64,000 nucleotides of DNA from assembly GCA_028023455.1 (NCBI GenBank), contig JAQFVV010012530.1, forward strand, positions 2,438,909-2,502,908, written 5' to 3'. The notes under the pieces are model-generated. The model was not told the DNA's origin and ran no database searches. It was given only the letters and a program-made list of their open reading frames with translations. The number at the start of each line of letters is the position of its first letter. Positions within the stretch are counted from its first letter, which is position 1. Source of the stretch: Epiperipatus broadwayi (taxonomy: Eukaryota > Onychophora > Udeonychophora > Euonychophora > Peripatidae). Made by a program: the position numbers and the translations under genes. This document shows, piece after piece, positions 57,526 through 64,000 of this stretch.

Positions 57526-60500
57526 TTTAAAAAAAAGAGAAGATGATCCAGAGTTGTATAATCAAATAAAGCTCAAATCCAACACTGCTGAACTATACCA
57601 ACTATAGTATATTGATAATAATCTAATACTAAACCATACCAAGGATTATTTAAAAATCACTAATCCATAATTACCATATTAATCTTACTAATAAATCATA
57701 CACTCTGAATAAGACCTATGATGCTTTACTTTATAAGATTATCTTACAGAGTTATATTTACTAAAACAACAAGAGTAAATAACCTCAGGGATTTTAAAAC
57801 TAAAACTCTTGTGTAAAATTAAAGTTTAAGTTAAGTTGCCTAACAAAGAATTACTGTTATTAATAAATAAATAAGTGACATCTTAGCTGACCATAAAATA
57901 ATTATAATATGTCCAATCTTGAAATAATAAACAAAACAAATATTAATTCACAAAACTTAATGAATCAATTTAAATTTAACTAATAATGGCCTATTATCTA
58001 AGAAAAGAGCAAGGGTACTTTTAATGCCTTTCCATACTCACAGACAACCACTAAAGACCTCAAATGCAGATAGATTAGAATTCTTTAAATATATAAGATT
58101 TAAGATGATGTACAGTAAATATAAGACAAGGTGCAGCTTTTAAAATAATATTAATTAAAATATTCTTCTAAAGTACTAATATTGTTAATCTGATATTGCA
58201 TAATCTTTAGTCTGAAAAGATATACTGATAATTTAAAAAAATAAACATTTAACTAAGTATTTAATTATGTATCTGCTATAATGCATTTATCTGTATTTGT
58301 GATTCAATATGAGAATCATTTACTTTAACATAGCTTTTTAATTTTCAAGACAATATCAACTATATTTAATTAACTTAGAATATACTTGTGAATGTCTGAA
58401 TTGAAGATTCAATAACTTTAAAATTTTAAGATTTTGTGAACTTGGAACCCAAGATAAGAATATATTTTCATATAAAAGTAAAACAAACAAACAAAACTTT
58501 TGAAATAATAATAATTTGATTTATTAATAATAAGAAGAAATGTTTATAAATGTAGTAGACTACAAACAGTGCCAATACTGCACTAAGATTTTATATACTT
58601 ATTTGGACTAATTAATATTATTGTGTCATCTACTAATCAGAATAACACACAGAACTATGTTTATATTGAAAACCCTAAGCTTAATTTTATACTCCTCAAC
58701 TTAACAAACGCTAAGTTGGAGTAAGCATATTCAACAATACTTTTGAACATATCATCATTAGTTTCACGGATATAACTAATATCACAGCTAGATATATCTT
58801 TAAATCAGATTAAGCTAATACTAAAATTAAACTAACTTAAGTGTATGGGACAATCATTCATCAGAGATCAGTTATACTTTTTTTTAAAAATAACTTTAGT
58901 CCATATAAAATTATTCCCTCAATGTTTTAAAGATAATGATGTAACAGACTTACAAATCCAGCGGCGAAATTCTGGATGAAAATATTAAATTATTATGTGT
59001 GAATTGCCACTTATACCATATGCATATTTAATATACTTTAAAGTAAATATAACTTATTGTTGGTTATCTTGTGCATGATAAACTATCATAGCAACACAAT
59101 TCAAACATTGATATACCTATGAGCCTTAAATTAGCTACCACTATCTGAAGAAATACACTTCCTCAAACAAGCATATCTTGTCATCACAAATCTAAAACAA
59201 ATGCAACATCACCTACTGTGGTGGAATTAGCATTAAGTCATCATGAATGATAGGCAAAAAATATAAAGATACTAGGCTCCTCAGAGCTGGAAAAGAATAT
59301 GGTGGCTTCCAAAATACCTAACTTCGAGGCAGAAATGAAGATACCTGGAATTCATCTACAGTGTATCTGGGAACAGGAACACCCACCAGAAAAGCACAAT
59401 CCTCATGGGATTTCCAATGCTTATAAATGTGATCATCATCATTGAAAAATACAATAAAATACCCTCTTTTTGGGGGACAAGCACTATCAAATCATGGAAA
59501 TACAATACAATAAGGATGGAGGATATTCTCTACTCCATAAGGCATATTCAAAAATTATAAACTAAGCCTAACTCTTGAGGCTAACAAATTCTAACTAATA
59601 GCAAGATATATATTTCACTTAAACTAACTAAGTTATTTCCAAGAAATTTATAAAAATACAAAATGTATATCCAATGTTCAAACCAACAAAGCAAACCATG
59701 TGTCAACTGACTACTGTAGAAAATACTTTAAACTTAAATGCTTATAAAATTCTAGGCAAGGCACGATGCACGCATAACAAAATATTAAATGCTAAAAATA
59801 TAGTAACTAGTGGACTTTTAAAATAGTAAATTAAATGCAAGAATATTTACTTTTTGATGAATATAAAATATTTGTAATTACTATTAATATAACATTCATA
59901 AAACAAATGAATGGATACTCTCTGATAAACTTCTTTAGTAAATTTAAAATAAAAATTGAGTAAAACATCCCATTTATATGAAAATAAGACTGATATATAA
60001 ATCTCTATAATAAAATTATTAAATAGAAACTAGCTAGTGTAATGCTTGATAAATAAACTAAATTTACTTAAGAATGGCAAGAAACATTTGCTCATTCAAA
60101 TAAACCTATTTCGTTTTAAAATTATAACCCTAGTTTACCTGTATATTTATGCAAAAAGTGTTACAAAAAAGATAATAGCATAAATATTTTTATGGTTTCA
60201 TTCTTTTTTTAAACCAATAAAACAGACCATAAAAAAATAATAATAATACATTAATTCAAGTTCATATTTTGGCTCTGATGATTTTTCCATTTCATAATGT
60301 GTAGACAATTTATCCAGGTTAAGATATCTATCTGAATTCAAAGCTTCAATTAATACATTTATATACATGGCAATCATTTCCAAATGAAAATGTTCAATAG
60401 TTCATTAATAATATTTTTTTTTAAAACAATTTAAAAAAAAAAAAACTTAAATAATAAGATTAAGCCGGCATGAAACAAAATAAATTCTTCAGCTGAACAC

Positions 60501-62358
60501 ACTTTATATTTATAATCCTAGGTTCAAACACGGAATAATTATAATATATATTTTTAGTTAACTTTCACTGTTCTTCCTTAGATAAACACATTTTTAAAAT
60601 AGAGCTCTTTTTTTTTAAACGTTTCTTAATATTTAAAAATGTATTTTTTTTTAAACAAATTTCCTTTTATTTATTAAACATAAGAGTAGATTTTTTTTTA
60701 TAATTAAGACATTCCTCTGTTTATGAGCAAAGATCAATGGTCATAAAGTTACTTATAAGTACTGGCAACTATAACCAAACATTATGCATTTGATAGAGAC
60801 AAGTTCATTAGTAATATTTTTTTAAATTCTTTTAAAGTTTTGCTTTCAAACAATTTTCTTTCATACTACTGGCATAAACGAGAATTAGTATTTTAAACTA
60901 CATATTGTCCACAGAAACATTATTCTGTTAAGAGCATATTTAAATGTATATATCATCCATTAAGTAATAAAGTATTAAATTTAATGTCACTTCTAATTTA
61001 TAAAGACGCTAACACATTTCCATTTTAATATTTTAAAATGTTTGAATGTCTTTTTTTTAATTTCTTCACGTGTATTTTTAATTTGATAGGAGATATACTA
61101 TAGTTTAGTGCCATAAAGTCTTTAGCCATAACAATACTTAATAATTTAAGTTTTACTTCTAAATAAAGAAAAATGAATAGATCAAAAGTAAATGAAATAT
61201 GAGACGCTGTATTTTTTTCTTCAAACATTTTACCGTAAATTTTAATGTCTCAATTGTAATGAAAAACTTTCAGAAAAACGGATTACCTTTCTTTTAGCTC
61301 ACTGTCATTACAGGACGATTTTTAAATAAGTATTTTAAATATACTTTTACTTTTTTTAGAAAATACAAAGTTTTATAAAATTACTTTTTATTAAAGAACT
61401 TTTAAGATCCAGTACCAATTGAATCACAATAAGATCAGCCTCTCAATCACCCCTGATCTCCGTTTTATCTCACAATTTTTCATCCACCTACAATTCATTT
61501 TAACCAATAAAAATTATTTTTTATTAAATTTTAATATTCTGACAAACCAGCTGTGAAATCAATCTGCTGATGTAATCAATATAATTTTCCTATACCACGT
61601 GACCTTCAGCTGCAAAGTCAAGATTTTATTATTAACAAATATTGTGCAATATTTTTTTTAAATGATATTTTATCCAACCCATAGTAATAAATATAAAATT
61701 TAAAGTTATACTCTTTATTAAACCCATAAATATTTCATTGAAATAATTTTATTCACACATTTGTTTTATTTATTTATTTTAAACAATATTGGAATTAAAA
61801 CACTTTTTTTTTATGTTTCCATGTCAATGCATGCACATTCTCACATACGTCTGACCTTGGATTAAGTGTTTAAAACTATTTTTAAAATTACAACAATAGA
61901 ATGTTAAGGAATATTTAATCTAAATAATTTTTATAACTGAATGTTAAACTACAAAACTAATAATAAATATTCTTATTATTTTAATAAAAACTTACATATC
62001 ATTTTTTTTTTAAAATTTATTACTTACTTATTCTGACTTATTTATAATATCTAATTATTATTCTTTAGACATTAAAATGGATTATACGATAGTTATTTTC
62101 GAATACATTTAATAGTATTTATCAATTCACAATTATTTTTTTTAACATTTGCTTATGTAAAAATTATTACTTAACATCCCTTATCAAACCAACTGACACT
62201 ATTAAAATATTTAAATTATTCTATTTTAATAATTAACTAGTTTAATTTTCATTTTTATCATTATTATTTTTTTAAAAATCAGACAATTTCAAACCAAAAG
62301 GTTAAGCTAAGATAACCTTGATTACCTCTTGGAACTAAGTGACACTTCAGTTAGGTAC
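57526..62358. other. NUP214 intron, no exon recognised
   Basis: Very A/T-rich. A somewhat more balanced patch at 59200-59570 (GCAATTAGC-free, with AGCTGGAAAAGAATATGG and GGAACAGGAACACCCACC) has short open pieces but no recognised motif; it may be an old repeat. A CACGTG word occurs at 61597. Confidence 0.45.
60198..60383 (-). other. Unidentified 61-codon open frame
   Basis: The minus-strand peptide contains IEALNSDRYLNLDKLSTHYE and KSSEPKYELELM, with ordinary composition in a very A/T-rich region. A possible acceptor TTTGAATTCAG lies just before DRYLNL. No family recognised; it may be chance or an exon of a gene antisense to NUP214. Confidence 0.15.
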
Positions 62359-62398
62359 AATATACACTTTAATGCATTTTTTTGCATTAAGTGTATAT
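62359..62398. repeat. Short perfect hairpin
   Basis: ATATACACTTTAATGCA and TGCATTAAGTGTATAT pair (one bulged base) around a loop of about six Ts. Function unknown; too short a stem for a typical animal pre-miRNA. Confidence 0.5.
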
Positions 62399-62533
62399 GA
62401 ATGAAGTATTATAAGAAATATATATGATTATATGAAGATATGCAAAGAAAGTGAAGGAGAAGAATAACATAGTAATCTTGATTTTCTTTTAATAAATTTT
62501 TTTTTTTTACTGAAATCTATATAACAACTAGAG

Positions 62534-63344
62534 CAGTGGTTCCCAACCCTGTGCCCAGGAGCAGAAATGCACCTGTGGATTGTTTTATGTGTGTCCACCG
62601 TTATTTGATGACGATAGAAAAGATTTTATTTAAATTTTATTTTAACCAGTCACTAGTAATTAAGAGCCAATAAAACGCAAACAATGAAAAAACGAGGGCC
62701 ATATTGATACCATTAATGCAGATGTAATGTTTTTCAAGCTAACAGCAATGCAATACAAATCAACTGTTGGTAATTAATCATATAATATGAGAAACAAAAT
62801 CAACAATAACACATGTAACAGATGCAATGCCATCTCCCATTCCAACGAGTTTACGCTGCAGCTATGAATTGTGATCATTATTATTTCTGTTCACGTTGTG
62901 ATTTAAACAAAATTAAAAGTATTTTTTCGGAAACAATTTTCTTTTTATTTTATTTTAATAGTATCTATGCAAAATGAAGTCTTAAAAATGCACAGTTGTT
63001 TTGTCTAAATTTATAATACAAGGAACAATTGTGCATTATTAAATCTCAAACATATTTTCTTAGTTTTGAAAAAAAAATTCATAATTTTAATACAACTTTA
63101 AATTTTGTCTTGCCAATATTTCCTGAACCCTTTTTTTAGAACCTAATTATCGCTGGTGTAATTTAGAAACTAAAAAATAACTTTATCATTATTATAAAAA
63201 ATTAAATAAAAATAATTTTTTAATTTCTTTCACTTACAATGCTCTATATAAATACTATAAATATGCTTTGAAAAAAGATTGTGCCCACTACTTGATCAGT
63301 ATTTTAGAATTTTCTCTAAGGCATGAAAAGGTTGGGAACTCCTG
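62534..63344. mobile_element. hAT-like non-autonomous transposon (MITE), 811 bp
   Basis: Imperfect inverted ends CAGTGGTTCCCAACC and GGTTGGGAACTCCTG match a very common hAT terminal motif. The flanking 8-mers AACTAGAG (62526-62533) and AACCAGAG (63345-63352) agree at 7 of 8 positions, consistent with an aged target duplication. I see no transposase fragment inside; the interior is A/T-rich non-coding sequence. Confidence 0.82.
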
Positions 63345-64000
63345 AACCAGAGTAATGTAAAATACTTGAGCTTTATTCCTTGCTATTAAGGTTAAAACAG
63401 CATGACACAACGAGCCTATCAATTAGTCTGGTCCACTAATCCAATATTGTTTACTTTATGGCCAGGAAGTTTTTGATAAATGTTGAAGTCCATTTGTTTA
63501 TAACTAATACTAAATTTATAAGGTATATCTTTTTGTGTTAATGATCAAGATATTGTTTAAGTATGCCTATTTAACCAACATGGTGCAAACTTTTATCAAA
63601 ACATTAAACTTTGAGTAAGATGTCATTCTAAGACAGTGACTTATGATTTAAAGACAAATGATAAGATTAAAACAGGAAAAATCATCGACATTTGACTACT
63701 GTCAGTATATTTTAATGAAGATTAAATTAATCAATAGTAAATATCGTGAATAATTGAAACAATTACTTGATTTAATGTTTCCATAAATGCTGCATATTGC
63801 TACTATTCATGGTTTATTGTATGGAAAGATGGGGCAGCTTTGGATATTTCACCAGTCTCTTACTGTATATTTTATATTTTGTATAAGTGGCCTTCTGTTT
63901 AAATAATATTGATTTAAAAAAACATTTCCTTTAGCAAATTTTTATTAAAAACATATTTGAAAATAATGAAAATATTTTTACAAAAAAAAAAAGTAATAAC

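Overview
The window is animal nuclear DNA: roughly three quarters A+T, genes split by introns of up to 18.8 kb with GT/AG junctions, and intronic sequence crowded with decayed non-LTR retrotransposons, Penelope-like elements, DNA transposons and fold-back repeats. There is no bacterial-style gene packing. The organism cannot be fixed from the sequence. Long introns, very low GC and the mix of RTE-like LINEs, Merlin, hAT, GIY-YIG Penelope and tRNA-like SINE remnants fit a large-genome invertebrate.

Two host genes are supported, arranged head to head. On the minus strand, the first coding exon of a VAMP4 homologue (a trans-Golgi/endosomal R-SNARE) lies at 17269-17334; its remaining exons were not found and probably lie left of the window. 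On the plus strand, 702 bp away, starts a NUP214 homologue (cytoplasmic-face nucleoporin). Its first four coding exons are at 18036-18071, 18158-18284, 37064-37278 and 47569-47794. They encode about the first 201 residues of the N-terminal beta-propeller, with mutually consistent splice phases. The gene continues past the right edge, so nearly everything from 18285 to 64000 is NUP214 intron.

Left part (1-17268, VAMP4 side): LINE remnants at 1-1240, 2430-3950 and 14130-16860; a 2.3-kb nest of inverted repeats at 5075-7396; a fold-back at 8800-9065; a tRNA-like SINE at 11497-11600; and tandem copies of a dispersed repeat at 11740-12570.

NUP214 intron after exon 2 (18285-37063): a 945-bp Merlin element with a perfect 8-bp target duplication; a 14-unit, 66-bp minisatellite; a long decayed LINE interrupted by a 484-bp hAT element with a perfect 8-bp target duplication; a stretch richer in G+C and CpG at 33390-35080; a Penelope GIY-YIG copy enclosed by a perfect 47-bp inverted repeat; and a SINE whose tail runs straight into the exon 3 splice acceptor.

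NUP214 intron after exon 3 (37279-47568): several dispersed repeats and a near full-length RTE-like LINE carrying three nested insertions.

Right part (47795-64000): LINE 3' fragments, a 1.07-kb near-perfect palindrome of two Penelope GIY-YIG ends preceded by an inverted pair of hammerhead-like terminal segments, a 600-bp purine-rich tract with TG...CA ends, and an 811-bp hAT-type element. No further NUP214 exon was recognised.
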